Shown here piece by piece: positions 9,927 to 19,038 of a stretch of 53,647 nt of DNA. The notes beneath the pieces are model-generated. The model ran no database searches, was not told the origin of the DNA, and worked only from the letters and a program-made list of their open reading frames with translations. The first letter of the stretch is position 1; each line of letters starts with the position of its first letter. This stretch comes from Endotrypanum monterogeii (Eukaryota; Euglenozoa; Kinetoplastea; Trypanosomatida; Trypanosomatidae), in contig CM007323.1 in the NCBI GenBank assembly GCA_000333855.2, positions 70,011-123,657 of the forward strand, written 5' to 3'. A program made the position numbers and the translations under genes.

Positions 9927-12002
9927 ATGCCGTTCGAGCAGTGGGGTAGAGGGACATGGCTGTACCGGTGCCCCCCTCTTCTATTGGGGTGCAACCACCC
10001 TCGCTGGAATGTGACAACGGCTTTGCAGACCCAACGCGTGTGGATCGCATCCACCTCGTCTCGTGGTGACACACGTGTAACACGTCGAGCACCGAGGTCC
10101 CAGAAACCCCGATGTGGGCTCTCTACCCCCGGACACTCGGGCAGCCACCGCGGCCGCACGGGATTGAATGGCGCCGAGGATGCATCAGCTCACGGGCATC
10201 GTGTAGAAGAACACAGGGGCATCTTCCAGAGTCAGTACATCAAATCATTTCCAGTCCGCGCAGCCGTGGATATCGGCACCGGTGGCGTCGCATCGCTCTG
10301 CGTCGCGCGCGTCGATGCCTCAGCCGGGGCAATCCAAAATATCATGTACCAGACCCAGCTGCCGCTGCATCTCGAGGCGCTATCGACTTCGATGTCGGGC
10401 AGTGCATCACCGCTGTCCTCGTCGTCATCCTTCACACTCAGCGAGCGCACGATGGAAGACATCATGAATAAGATGCACATGTTGCAGGGTGTCATGCGGC
10501 GCAACGCCTTCGAGGGCCTCAGCGAGCGCGCCGCCGTGCTCTCGTGGCCGCTCTGCCTCGCTGATAATGCTGAAGACTTTGCTGCACAGCTGACGAGAAC
10601 ATTCAAGGTGGATGTTCGCGTGCTGGGGAAGAGCTTCGAGGTGGAGTGGCCGCCGTCGGTGTCGAGTCGCGCAGCCTCTGGAACCACGGACCTGAGTACA
10701 AGAGTAGACCACAGCAGCGGCACCGCCAGTGACGACCTTCACAATAGTGATGCACGCGCGGATGTGCATTGCCCGCTTAAATCCCTCTTGCATGCAGTGA
10801 ATACATCCACCGCGCCGGGGGCCGGAGGGCGAAGGCGGAAGTCGACTCGATCGTCGTCATGCCTCAAGACCGCGTCAAGCTCCGGCGCGATGGACCCGCG
10901 TGCGCAGCTCGACACGCTTGCGCTCCTAGCCCACGTTGCCGCTAGCCAGTGTATTGCCCCGCAACGGGTTTTGGTTGTACATGAAGATCCACAGCGGGGC
11001 CTGCGCCTGTTGGGACTGGATACGTCACCTGCCGATGACATAGCCGATCTTCTCGATAATGCAGCAACGCTGGAGGAGCGACAGAGGCTGTACGCCATAG
11101 CATATGGGTCGGAGCAGCCCTTGCTCGCGGGTGATGCATCACCTCTCGACAGCCACGCGCTCTCATCGGCTTCTGCACACGGACCGCCACAGGCCTCGTA
11201 TTCATTTGTCAGCACCCGAACAGGGTCCTTGGGCAAAACCGGCAGCGGTGCGGCAGCCGCAGCGGCGGTGGGGGCGACGTCGCCCCCACCGCTGTCTTCG
11301 TCACACATGCGTGTCATCGAACATCTCCTTCCGGTAGATGTCGCGAGCGCCCACCGGTACTGTGTCACGAATATTCAGCGTCGTCCGTTGGCGTCGTACC
11401 GTTTGCACGGGAGCAGCCCAAATCCGCTTCTCGCCGCCGAGTTTGCGGCGCTGCGAAATCTTATTGTGGGCATGATACAGACATCTCTACCCCCGTGGGT
11501 GCATCGTAAGGCAAAGCTCGGGGGCGTTGTGTGTGGGACGAGCCACAATGGGGGCATGCTAAACATTGCAGCTCGCGTGTCGCAGCAGACACACGTCTCC
11601 TTGGAGCACCTCGAGGTGCACGCACAACACCATTTTTGTGGACTCACTGACGTGTTGCTTGCGGAGTCTTTCCCCAACCCACTCCTTGTACTGCCAAGTG
11701 CGGCGCTGGCAGCGGCCGTGCTGCGGTCGCTAGAATCGCCGCGCATTACGTACCTCCCCGAACTCAGTGTAGCGGCTGCCCTTGTGGTGCAGCCATCGTT
11801 GTGGCTACACGCACGCTCCTCTGCGGTGCGGGCGTCGCTTGCAGGGGACCCTTTCTATGCAACCACCACAGCTGAACAGCGCGGCCGCACTTTCGATCGG
11901 CCGCACCGCAAGGATAACCCCACCGCTGCCCCAGGAGCGACGTGGGCCAAGAACGGTAGCTGGAACCCTCTGTCCCCACATGAAAGCATGCAGGGTACTT
12001 GA
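9927..12002 (+). CDS. Divergent exopolyphosphatase (Ppx/GppA)-like actin-fold protein
   Basis: 691 residues from the first ATG; the frame extends upstream only through a GTG. Residues ~112-130 read RAAVDIGTGGVASLCVARVD, the phosphate-1 loop (D-I-G-T/S-G/N-G) of the ASKHA/Ppx-GppA fold. This is followed by a MEDIMNKMHML...EGLSERAAVL helix region that resembles the Ppx motif where a helix precedes VATAAxR, then FKVDVRVLGKSFEVEW (Ppx: IxVxVIxGxxE) at ~222-238. VLVVHEDPQRGLRLLGLD (~350) sits where the second phosphate loop is expected, but the Gly-Gly-Gly-Ser is not preserved. LGGVVCGTSHNGGMLNIA (~530-548) may be the C-terminal adenosine-type glycine loop. Family members hydrolyse polyphosphate or (p)ppGpp; with a degenerate second loop this protein may be catalytically inactive. 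Low-complexity inserts interrupt the domain. The residues before DIGTGG are Arg/Ser-rich and could be a targeting extension. Family assignment is moderate. Confidence 0.5.
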   Translation: MPFEQWGRGTWLYRCPPLLLGCNHPRWNVTTALQTQRVWIASTSSRGDTRVTRRAPRSQKPRCGLSTPGHSGSHRGRTGLNGAEDASAHGHRVEEHRGIFQSQYIKSFPVRAAVDIGTGGVASLCVARVDASAGAIQNIMYQTQLPLHLEALSTSMSGSASPLSSSSSFTLSERTMEDIMNKMHMLQGVMRRNAFEGLSERAAVLSWPLCLADNAEDFAAQLTRTFKVDVRVLGKSFEVEWPPSVSSRAASGTTDLSTRVDHSSGTASDDLHNSDARADVHCPLKSLLHAVNTSTAPGAGGRRRKSTRSSSCLKTASSSGAMDPRAQLDTLALLAHVAASQCIAPQRVLVVHEDPQRGLRLLGLDTSPADDIADLLDNAATLEERQRLYAIAYGSEQPLLAGDASPLDSHALSSASAHGPPQASYSFVSTRTGSLGKTGSGAAAAAAVGATSPPPLSSSHMRVIEHLLPVDVASAHRYCVTNIQRRPLASYRLHGSSPNPLLAAEFAALRNLIVGMIQTSLPPWVHRKAKLGGVVCGTSHNGGMLNIAARVSQQTHVSLEHLEVHAQHHFCGLTDVLLAESFPNPLLVLPSAALAAAVLRSLESPRITYLPELSVAAALVVQPSLWLHARSSAVRASLAGDPFYATTTAEQRGRTFDRPHRKDNPTAAPGATWAKNGSWNPLSPHESMQGT
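11265..11292. repeat. Perfect 28-bp palindrome inside the Ppx-like gene
   Basis: gcggtgggggcgac is followed immediately by its exact reverse complement gtcgcccccaccgc. It encodes part of an Ala/Pro-rich linker (AVGATSPPPL). Confidence 0.95.
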
Positions 12003-12118
12003 TGGACTCCCAATCCAGAAATTGGACACACAGGCACCCCACACGCTTTGAAGAACGACAGCTCTCCCGCCACATCCCCTTCCAGCTCGAGCTACTGGCG
12101 ATGTGGAAGTAGGCTCGC

Positions 12119-12158
<40 letters not shown>
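12119..12158. repeat. (TA)n(TG)n microsatellite
   Basis: About ten TA units run directly into about nine TG units in the 3' flank of the Ppx-like gene. Confidence 0.9.
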
Positions 12159-12617
12159 AGGAGTGGTCAAAGGTGTGGATGAATTCTTTTGAGTTCCTTT
12201 TTTTTTTTGTATCATCAGTTGGTTTTCATTGCCACCCTTCAAGCGCCATCGAAACACTAACATAATCCACACCTAAGCACACACACACACACATACACAC
12301 ACACACAATCACACACACGGGCTTCTCCCCCCTTTCTTTCTCCTCCTCATTGTCCCCACCCTATCTGAAAGGGAAAGCTTGACGAGAAGAAGCAAGAGGT
12401 GAAGCACAGGCCGATACGCAAGCAACGCCCCGTCGACATATGTCTGCATCATCTCCCTCATCCTCTCTCTTTTATTGCATCCCCAGCCCCCCACAAACCC
12501 ACCACCACCACGACCACACACACACACACACACATTGGCATCGAGTCCTCTCTTATACACAACCGCGGATTCGGCCGCTCTCCGTATCTGACGGTGCATA
12601 TCATCATTACCCCCCCC

Positions 12618-12619
12618 CT

Positions 12620-12663
<44 letters not shown>

Positions 12664-12671
12664 GCACGCAC
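12618..12671. repeat. (CA)n microsatellite with CGCA tail
   Basis: About 20 CA units followed by three CGCA units, about 50 bp upstream of the DDRGK1 start. Confidence 0.9.
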
Positions 12672-12722
12672 AATCACACATTCATTCATATTGTCCCCCA
12701 TTTCCCCTGTCACGCGAACGCA

Positions 12723-13754
12723 ATGACAGACTCGTCGCCTGCGCTCACGATAGTACTTCTCGTCGCATCAGGTGCTCTGGTGCTGTTCCTGCTGCGCTGG
12801 GTCTCACAACGTCACACCAGCGGCAACGCTCTCGCTAGAAAAAGCAGTCTCCAATCAGCGCAGAGCACGTCAGGCGACTGGGCACATCGTCCTGGCGGTG
12901 ATACAACAGATGATGATGACGAGATTGGCGCTGAGGCCCAGCCCCGCATGGGTGTGAGGGAAGCCCTGCGTAGGCGCCGCCAGCACCTCCCGCACGGCGA
13001 CGACACCCGCCGCGGTAACAGCAGCACGGGCGCACACAATGATGACGGCGACGACACCCGCGGCATCCCGGAGACCGACGAAAACGGGGTGAAGTTGACG
13101 CGACTTCAGCGAAGGAAGCTCATGAAGGAGCGCGAGCGTGAAGAGCGCCGGCAGGCCCATGAAGCCGCCCTCGAGGCCCAACGGCAGCGCATGGATATTA
13201 ACGAGGTGCGTGATTCCGAGGCCCTCTTGCGCAAAGAAGAACTCAAGGCAGCGGAGGAGGCTACGTTAAAACAGTTGCGTGAGAACAGGAAAAAAGCTGA
13301 GGACGAAGAATACGCCACGTGGATCTCACATATTCGCGTTGAGGAGTGCGGCGAGCTTGGCGATGAAAAACAAGAGCGACAGGAACGTGTACGTGCCTTC
13401 TTGCTCGATCGTGCGGCGCAGGTACAGGACCGTGCGCAGCGATGGTCCGCTGACATGAAACACCGCACAACCGCTGGCACGTCAGGCAGTGGAATAAACG
13501 AAGAGGGATGCCTTCACGTGCTCGTATTGCAGACAGCAGCGAGGGACTTGAAGGTATCGGTGGAGCAGCTCGTGAGCGCTATTGAGCACCTTTCACAGGA
13601 AGACAAGGTGCAGGGTGTGTTTGACGATCGGGGCAAATACATCTTCATCGCACCAGAACATTTTCCGCTGCTCGCACGGTTTATTCAGCGCCGCGGGCGG
13701 ATTTCGGTGCAGGAGTTTACGCGTGAATGCAATCGGATCGTGATGCAGTCCTAG
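12723..13754 (+). CDS. DDRGK1: DDRGK1 / UFBP1 homologue (UFMylation adaptor)
   Basis: 343 residues from the first in-frame ATG; the frame is open for 108 codons upstream, but only through a GTG and CA repeats. Residues ~7-26 are a hydrophobic signal anchor (LTIVLLVASGALVLFLL). Residues ~30-120 are acidic/Arg-rich, then a long charged helix runs from ~122 (LTRLQRRKLMKERER). The C-terminal winged-helix (PCI-like) region holds VQGVFDDRGKYIFIAP with the signature DDRGK at 301-305, followed by FIQRRGRISVQEF. Architecture and length match human DDRGK1 (314 residues), which is anchored in the ER and, with UFL1 and CDK5RAP3, forms the UFM1 ligase that modifies ribosomal protein uL24 and controls ER-phagy. 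UFM1 and its enzymes have been described in Leishmania donovani. The TM-anchor topology here implies a cytosolic C-terminus. The assignment is strong. Confidence 0.93.
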   Translation: MTDSSPALTIVLLVASGALVLFLLRWVSQRHTSGNALARKSSLQSAQSTSGDWAHRPGGDTTDDDDEIGAEAQPRMGVREALRRRRQHLPHGDDTRRGNSSTGAHNDDGDDTRGIPETDENGVKLTRLQRRKLMKEREREERRQAHEAALEAQRQRMDINEVRDSEALLRKEELKAAEEATLKQLRENRKKAEDEEYATWISHIRVEECGELGDEKQERQERVRAFLLDRAAQVQDRAQRWSADMKHRTTAGTSGSGINEEGCLHVLVLQTAARDLKVSVEQLVSAIEHLSQEDKVQGVFDDRGKYIFIAPEHFPLLARFIQRRGRISVQEFTRECNRIVMQS

Positions 13755-14817
13755 AGACGCCTTTGGCTATGCGTGGGGAGGATCATTGACGAGAAAGAAA
13801 GACGTATGATGGAGCCCGGCGGAGCACGAGCATCCCTCACAACAGCAGCTACGACGGACTCGATTTCTTTTCGTGAATGGGATGCACGTCTCTGGGAAGA
13901 CAAGGCTTGATCCTTCCCCCCCCCCTCCCTTAGGGCCATGACCGCTTTCTCGCACACTTTGTCTTCTCGCTTGTCTGTGGATGAGTATTTCTATACCACC
14001 ACCACCACCACCACCACCAACAAATGGATGACAGGCCTCCGGACTAACCCCTGTCCTGTTAACCCCCTCCCTCCCACCACCACCACACACACACACACAC
14101 ACACCCTCCGACGTTCTTTGTATGTATATATATATATATATACATCTGTGTGTGTGTGTGTGTGGTGGTGGTGGGGCACGCTCAAGGAGCGCATCTCGGA
14201 GACACCTCCATAGCCTCCTCCTCCCTTCACCTCTTTTTATCTGCTCGATTTTCCCTCGTCTGTTCCCACTTCGGTATCTTCCCTTGGGGGGGGGATGGGG
14301 GCTCGACATGGGTTGTGCTTGTGTGTACGCCATAACGGTCTGAATTGAGCACGCAGCAGCTCACACATACACATACACACACACACACACCTTGCCTGGC
14401 AGTCCCACCCACAAATTAAAATACCCTAGCGAACCCCCACACCTATTTCTCTATTCCTCCCCCCCCCCCAACACACACACACACACACACATAGATATAT
14501 ATATATATATTTATATATTTATATATCTTCGGCCGCGAGCACCGGTTCGCCAACTTTACAAAAAAAAAAAAAAGGTGCCCAGAAGGCAAAGTGTTCTCGT
14601 ACACGCCTCTGAGGGTTGAAATCGAGAGCAAGGGAGAGGGATCAAGGACATACAACACACGATCAAGCATCAACACACACACACACACACACACGCGGAG
14701 AGACAGATCACAGAGAGGGGAGAAGAGGGTTAAGGTGGGGAAACACTACGTCTACAGCGGCGGCCGCGACAGGGCGGGGGGGTGTCTTCTCTGTGGGCGT
14801 GTGTATGTGTGAAAGCG
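13755..14817. other. Intergenic with a long inverted compound microsatellite
   Basis: About 1.06 kb without a gene. It includes a (CCA)n run (13996-14020), the 29-bp inverted repeat at 14073-14175, pyrimidine tracts at 14215-14285 and 14445-14470, and CA/TA runs at 14471-14525 and 14672-14694. Candidate splice acceptors follow the 14445 tract; none is clearly preferred. Confidence 0.7.
14073..14175. repeat. 29-bp perfect inverted repeat of (CCA)4(CA)8 around a (TA)n core
   Basis: Left arm C(CCA)4(CA)8 at 14073-14101; right arm (TG)8(TGG)4G at 14147-14175, its exact reverse complement. The 45-nt spacer contains (TA)n that can itself fold. In RNA or single-stranded DNA this would make a long hairpin. 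Confidence 0.93.
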
Positions 14818-17800
14818 ATGAACTCGAGCGAAGAATCGGCTGGCGATTTGACCGAGAAGATCAAGACATCGAAGGGCCCACCCCGGGCACAGCAGGACGC
14901 ACCGCAACCCTTCCCAAACCACAGAATGACTGACGACCGTGGCTCCAGCGCTGCGAACCCCAGGACAGACAGCGGCGACGGGGATCCGTTGGACTTCCCA
15001 TACACCACCATGATGCAGCCAGCAGAGGAGAAGAAGAGGACCACTGAAAGCAACGGTCAGCCGCATGAACAGCACGAGCAACAACCCCCAGAACAGTACA
15101 CCAAAGGCGGATGTGTGAATGAGAACGGTCACTCGAGTCAAAGCAGCAACAACAACAACGAGGGGGACGGTGAGCGCCACACACGTCGAGTCGCCGCTGT
15201 GTGTAACGTTGATGAGGGCAGCGACGCCGACTCGGTGCGGCCGGGATCCTCCTTTAAGGAGCGACGACAGCGCCAGCGACTGGTACCCAGCGTATCCTAC
15301 GACAGCATTGAGCTGGCCATAGCCTCCTCGAACAACTCTGGAGACGAACGGAAATCTCGAAGCACTCGAGACGCACACTTGCGGCGGTGCGGCAGCGATC
15401 TCGAGGATGAGCTCGGCAACAATCCGTCGTCCCTGCCGCTGAGCACCGATGAATGTGTGCAGGGGGCACCCGGTACCGCTCTCCTCTTTCCACACTTGGG
15501 CGATGTGAAAGATGGCTGCAGTGAGAGTGTCGCAGACTCGATGAGCTCCTCACCACCAGTCGTCACACTCTGGGCCGTCGACCGCGATCTCCGCCGCAAG
15601 CGCATTAAGAAGGTGAGTCATTATATTCTTGGCCCGCTGCTAGGAGAAGGAAGCTACGGTGTGGTGCGCGACTGCATTGACCTCAACACGGACAACGCCG
15701 ACCGGCGTTTCTCGCGGTGCGCCATCAAAATCATCAGCGGAAACTGTGGTGCGTATGACACACCGGCAGCGACCCCTGGCCAAGCGAGTGGGAAGCCGTC
15801 CTTCCCCGCGGAGGACGACAAGGCGCATGACAGCCAACGCAACAGGGATGCTCACGGTGCCCGCAATGACGATGCCGCCCCTCTTACAGTACCGGCGGCG
15901 AATGCGCTGAAGCGCACGACCGGTATTCAATACCGCCGCGACGAAGACCTGAAGCGACAAGAAACGTTGCAGCGGGAGATGCGTAACCTGCAGCGCTTCC
16001 ACAGCAGAAACATTATCCGTGCCCTCGACACATTCACACGATACGGCAAGGAGTATGTTGTCATGCCGATCGCAATCTGCAGCATGCAACAGCTGATCGA
16101 ACAGCTGCTACGCACGCGGTGGCACGAAGCGGTGCGTGCGTGGCAGCAATCACCGGATTCGTTGCAGGGTGTCAAGTGCGGCGAGGCTGCGCCGTCGGCC
16201 AGCAGCACGCGAGCACCGCTGCCGGAGCGATTTTCGTGGCTTTCAGTTCCGGCATCTACAAAAGGGGGGCCGAATTTAGATGACCTCACGCTCACGTCAG
16301 ACAGCGAGGGCATTGACGTGGATGAGGGCGACGGCAGCGCCACGGAACCACTGCACAGGTACAGCGATGAGAGTGATGACGGCCGACACCATTTTGGAGA
16401 GGCCGGCATCAATACCAGCATGAGCGACTCCGACCGGACTCGCGAGCGGCGCCGTCGCGGCGTCACTGCGTCCTGGGGAAGTCAAGAAAACTCTAGAGCG
16501 ATATCGCACCGGTCGCCTCGCTTCGCTTCGACCGAGTTTTTCTACTCAGCCCCGGCAACACACCGCATGGAGGACTGCTCACACTTCTCCTATCGGTGGC
16601 ATCCCTCCGAGCTACCGCAGGAGCGACGGAGCGGTCCCCCGCCGGCATTCGCCGGGGAGCACCGCTACAGTGACGGCAGTTGTGTGCAGGATAACATGAG
16701 CGACGGCAGCTCAGCAGGGACAGTGGGGAGCATCGCCGTCATGAGTGCGACACCTCCAGCGCTCTGTACGGCGGAGCTGCCCTGGAAGGTGGACGAACTC
16801 GACAGGAACGACCCGAGCTGTACAGGCTACAACGGCCCCGAGAGGGAGTTGGAGGTAGGCGCGCCACCCGCGTCATCGTTCGCTGTACGGCCGGACCGAC
16901 CTCGCGTGTTGCTTCCCCTGTGTTCGCCAACGCTACTGAAAGGGATCGTGTATCAGCTTATCTCAGGCGTCGCCTATTTGCATCGCCAGCGTCTGGCGCA
17001 CAACGACATCAAACCGTCAAACATTCTTTTTTTTGAAGACGGCACGGTGAAGCTGGCCGATCTGGGCAGTGTCAGCGACACATACAACGACCAAGGCTCC
17101 GCGCTCTGTGCCTCACCGGAGCTGTGCAAATATTTCTACGGCGCCGCAACACCACCCTCATCTTTTTCCCAATCGACAGAAAGTGTTGGCAAGGATGCAG
17201 CACAGCCCAGTGACATGTGGTGCTGTGGATTGATCCTGTACTACCTCATTACGGGTATGCCCGGCCCGCTGCCCGTGCACATACGCTACATGCGCTCGCT
17301 GCGCAACAAGCACGCCCACCCGCAGCTTCAGATTTTCTCGAGCCACGGCGCTCACCACGACTGGGATGGCAAGAGCGACTACGATGGCATCGTGCCGCCC
17401 ATCACTACTCGATACCAGCTCTACCGTGAGATTGCGCATCAACAGACGCCAATAGACCTCAGCGACCTTCCAGACATAATGCCACCAGACATGGGCGACG
17501 ACGTCCTGTACCCCACGATGCCGACCTCAAACACGAGGGATGCCCTGAAGGGAGACGCGGCAGATGACAGAGACGCTATGCCAACCTACCCCCCCAACAG
17601 CGTTCGACATCTTCTGGCGGGGCTCCTCGAGCTCGATCCACGGCGCCGTCTGACTGCTGAACAGGCGCTGCACCACCCGTGGCTCCGTATGGCCTTTCGA
17701 TCCAAGACGAATGTCATGAGTAGCCGCGAGCATCAAGATGGTGAGAAGCGAGAGCGGAAACAGAAGCAGCGAAAGCCTCCGTCAAAGCAGGCTATGGAGG

Positions 17801-19038
17801 ACGCCATTCAGCGTGACGTGGCGCGTCGTGTGATGGAGTCTCGTCATGTGCAGCATATGCTTCGCTTAGATCAGCAGCGGCACCTTCAGTTTGTCGCGGA
17901 CTGCTGCAATATGCTAAACATTGCGATACCGCCGGAGATCATCAAAGCCCATCCCAGGGAACCGTATCACAGTGACAGTGGTGCGAATACGCAGTGCGCC
18001 ACATTCTCGGTGCTGAAGAAGCTTCATCACAACGCCCTCGCATCACGCCCCGGTAGCACATATGCGCCAGAGCGGCACAACGCGCCGGGTCGCAACGAGT
18101 GGTCCGTGACCTCGTGTAACAGCAGAAGTGCCGGGCTCACGCGCGCCGCCCCACGGGACAGCACTCGACCGCGCGTCATGCCACGCGGGTGCGTTGACAC
18201 GGAGCTGTTCCTCCCTCTCTCCGAGGAGGACTACTATGAAATAAAGAGCGGAAAAACAGAATTTGATGTTCGCGGTTTGCGTCGAAAGCCGCTCATCGTC
18301 GCACAACTTCAGGAATACCTTCATAATGTCGTACTTGTGCAGTGTGGCTATCGTACCGGGCCGGATGCAAGCTATCAGGCCATGTGTGTGCGGGCATTCT
18401 CAGAGCACGACGGCAGCGGTCGCCGCCGCCACAGTGGCGGCAACGGTGCACATCGAGGAGATACCCAGCAACCAGCGGTTGTTATAATGCCAGGCGCCGG
18501 CGGAAGCATTCATCGTTGCAGCCGGCCCGACAGACTGGCATCGATTGCCGCGGTGTCGTCGCCCCTCTCCTCCCCCCCTCCTTCGCCTTCGTTGCCCACG
18601 ATGAGGCCAGATCACGTGGGCACGGGTGGTGCGAGCAACAACAGTGGGCTGGCGGAGGTGTCTGGCTGTGGTCCCCGTCACCCGCCGCGCGCTCAGACAA
18701 ACAATTTGAGAGTGGGGATGGCGACTGGCCCCTCGAACGGTGTCACCGCACTCCGGTTAAATAGTGTGACCGGTCGCGCGCTCATCGACACCTCCCTGTC
18801 CGGGGCCGCGGCCGCAGCCGCCGCTGAGGCAGAGGCACAAGCTGCTTCTGCCGCGGCACAAGCTGCGGCGCCGCCGGGGTCATGTGCACCACGCGTCCCA
18901 AGGAGCGACCGCCCCGGCAATCGAAAAACAGTTACAGGTCAAGACAATAGAACTCGTGACGCGAGCGATTCCCCGTCGGAAGAGGAGGTCAAAGTTGCCA
19001 TGCGGGAGAGCTCCAAGTGTCTTTGCGGGCTTGTGTGA
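14818..19038 (+). CDS. LKB1/STK11-like Ser/Thr protein kinase with long inserts
   Basis: 1406 residues from the first ATG (upstream extension only via GTG). Kinase motifs in order: Gly-loop LLGEGSYG (274-281), VAIK-lysine in CAIKII (K304), alpha-C Glu in LQREMRNLQRF (~385), ICSMQQLIEQLL at the hinge/alpha-D (~420), catalytic loop AHNDIKPSN (D730), ADLGSVSD (D748) in place of DFG, SPELC for APE (~767), DMWCCGLILYYLITG (~800), and LDPRRRLTAEQALHHPWL (~938-955). LLGEGSYG, the CxMQ hinge and DLG instead of DFG are features of LKB1/STK11, the master kinase upstream of AMPK. Inserts of ~70 and ~270 acidic/Ser-rich residues sit between beta3 and alphaC and before the catalytic loop. The catalytic loop has HND, not HRD, so it is a non-RD kinase. 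The ~450-residue tail is Ser/Ala-rich and ends CLCGLV, a possible CaaX box; mammalian LKB1 is also prenylated at its C-terminus. Kinase call secure; LKB1 subfamily likely. Confidence 0.9.
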   Translation: MNSSEESAGDLTEKIKTSKGPPRAQQDAPQPFPNHRMTDDRGSSAANPRTDSGDGDPLDFPYTTMMQPAEEKKRTTESNGQPHEQHEQQPPEQYTKGGCVNENGHSSQSSNNNNEGDGERHTRRVAAVCNVDEGSDADSVRPGSSFKERRQRQRLVPSVSYDSIELAIASSNNSGDERKSRSTRDAHLRRCGSDLEDELGNNPSSLPLSTDECVQGAPGTALLFPHLGDVKDGCSESVADSMSSSPPVVTLWAVDRDLRRKRIKKVSHYILGPLLGEGSYGVVRDCIDLNTDNADRRFSRCAIKIISGNCGAYDTPAATPGQASGKPSFPAEDDKAHDSQRNRDAHGARNDDAAPLTVPAANALKRTTGIQYRRDEDLKRQETLQREMRNLQRFHSRNIIRALDTFTRYGKEYVVMPIAICSMQQLIEQLLRTRWHEAVRAWQQSPDSLQGVKCGEAAPSASSTRAPLPERFSWLSVPASTKGGPNLDDLTLTSDSEGIDVDEGDGSATEPLHRYSDESDDGRHHFGEAGINTSMSDSDRTRERRRRGVTASWGSQENSRAISHRSPRFASTEFFYSAPATHRMEDCSHFSYRWHPSELPQERRSGPPPAFAGEHRYSDGSCVQDNMSDGSSAGTVGSIAVMSATPPALCTAELPWKVDELDRNDPSCTGYNGPERELEVGAPPASSFAVRPDRPRVLLPLCSPTLLKGIVYQLISGVAYLHRQRLAHNDIKPSNILFFEDGTVKLADLGSVSDTYNDQGSALCASPELCKYFYGAATPPSSFSQSTESVGKDAAQPSDMWCCGLILYYLITGMPGPLPVHIRYMRSLRNKHAHPQLQIFSSHGAHHDWDGKSDYDGIVPPITTRYQLYREIAHQQTPIDLSDLPDIMPPDMGDDVLYPTMPTSNTRDALKGDAADDRDAMPTYPPNSVRHLLAGLLELDPRRRLTAEQALHHPWLRMAFRSKTNVMSSREHQDGEKRERKQKQRKPPSKQAMEDAIQRDVARRVMESRHVQHMLRLDQQRHLQFVADCCNMLNIAIPPEIIKAHPREPYHSDSGANTQCATFSVLKKLHHNALASRPGSTYAPERHNAPGRNEWSVTSCNSRSAGLTRAAPRDSTRPRVMPRGCVDTELFLPLSEEDYYEIKSGKTEFDVRGLRRKPLIVAQLQEYLHNVVLVQCGYRTGPDASYQAMCVRAFSEHDGSGRRRHSGGNGAHRGDTQQPAVVIMPGAGGSIHRCSRPDRLASIAAVSSPLSSPPPSPSLPTMRPDHVGTGGASNNSGLAEVSGCGPRHPPRAQTNNLRVGMATGPSNGVTALRLNSVTGRALIDTSLSGAAAAAAAEAEAQAASAAAQAAAPPGSCAPRVPRSDRPGNRKTVTGQDNRTRDASDSPSEEEVKVAMRESSKCLCGLV

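Larger units (their letters stand above)
12003..12722. other. Intergenic, no gene seen
   Basis: Holds a (TA)n(TG)n run (12119-12158), CA runs (12278-12308 and 12618-12659) and pyrimidine tracts at 12324-12360 and 12608-12620. An AG near 12370 after the first tract is a candidate splice acceptor for the DDRGK1 gene. Confidence 0.65.

Noticed and set aside
10739..11368. 209-codon minus-strand frame inside the Ppx-like gene
   Set aside because: Antisense shadow of a G/C-rich coding region; no family pattern and opposite to the direction of the whole gene cluster.
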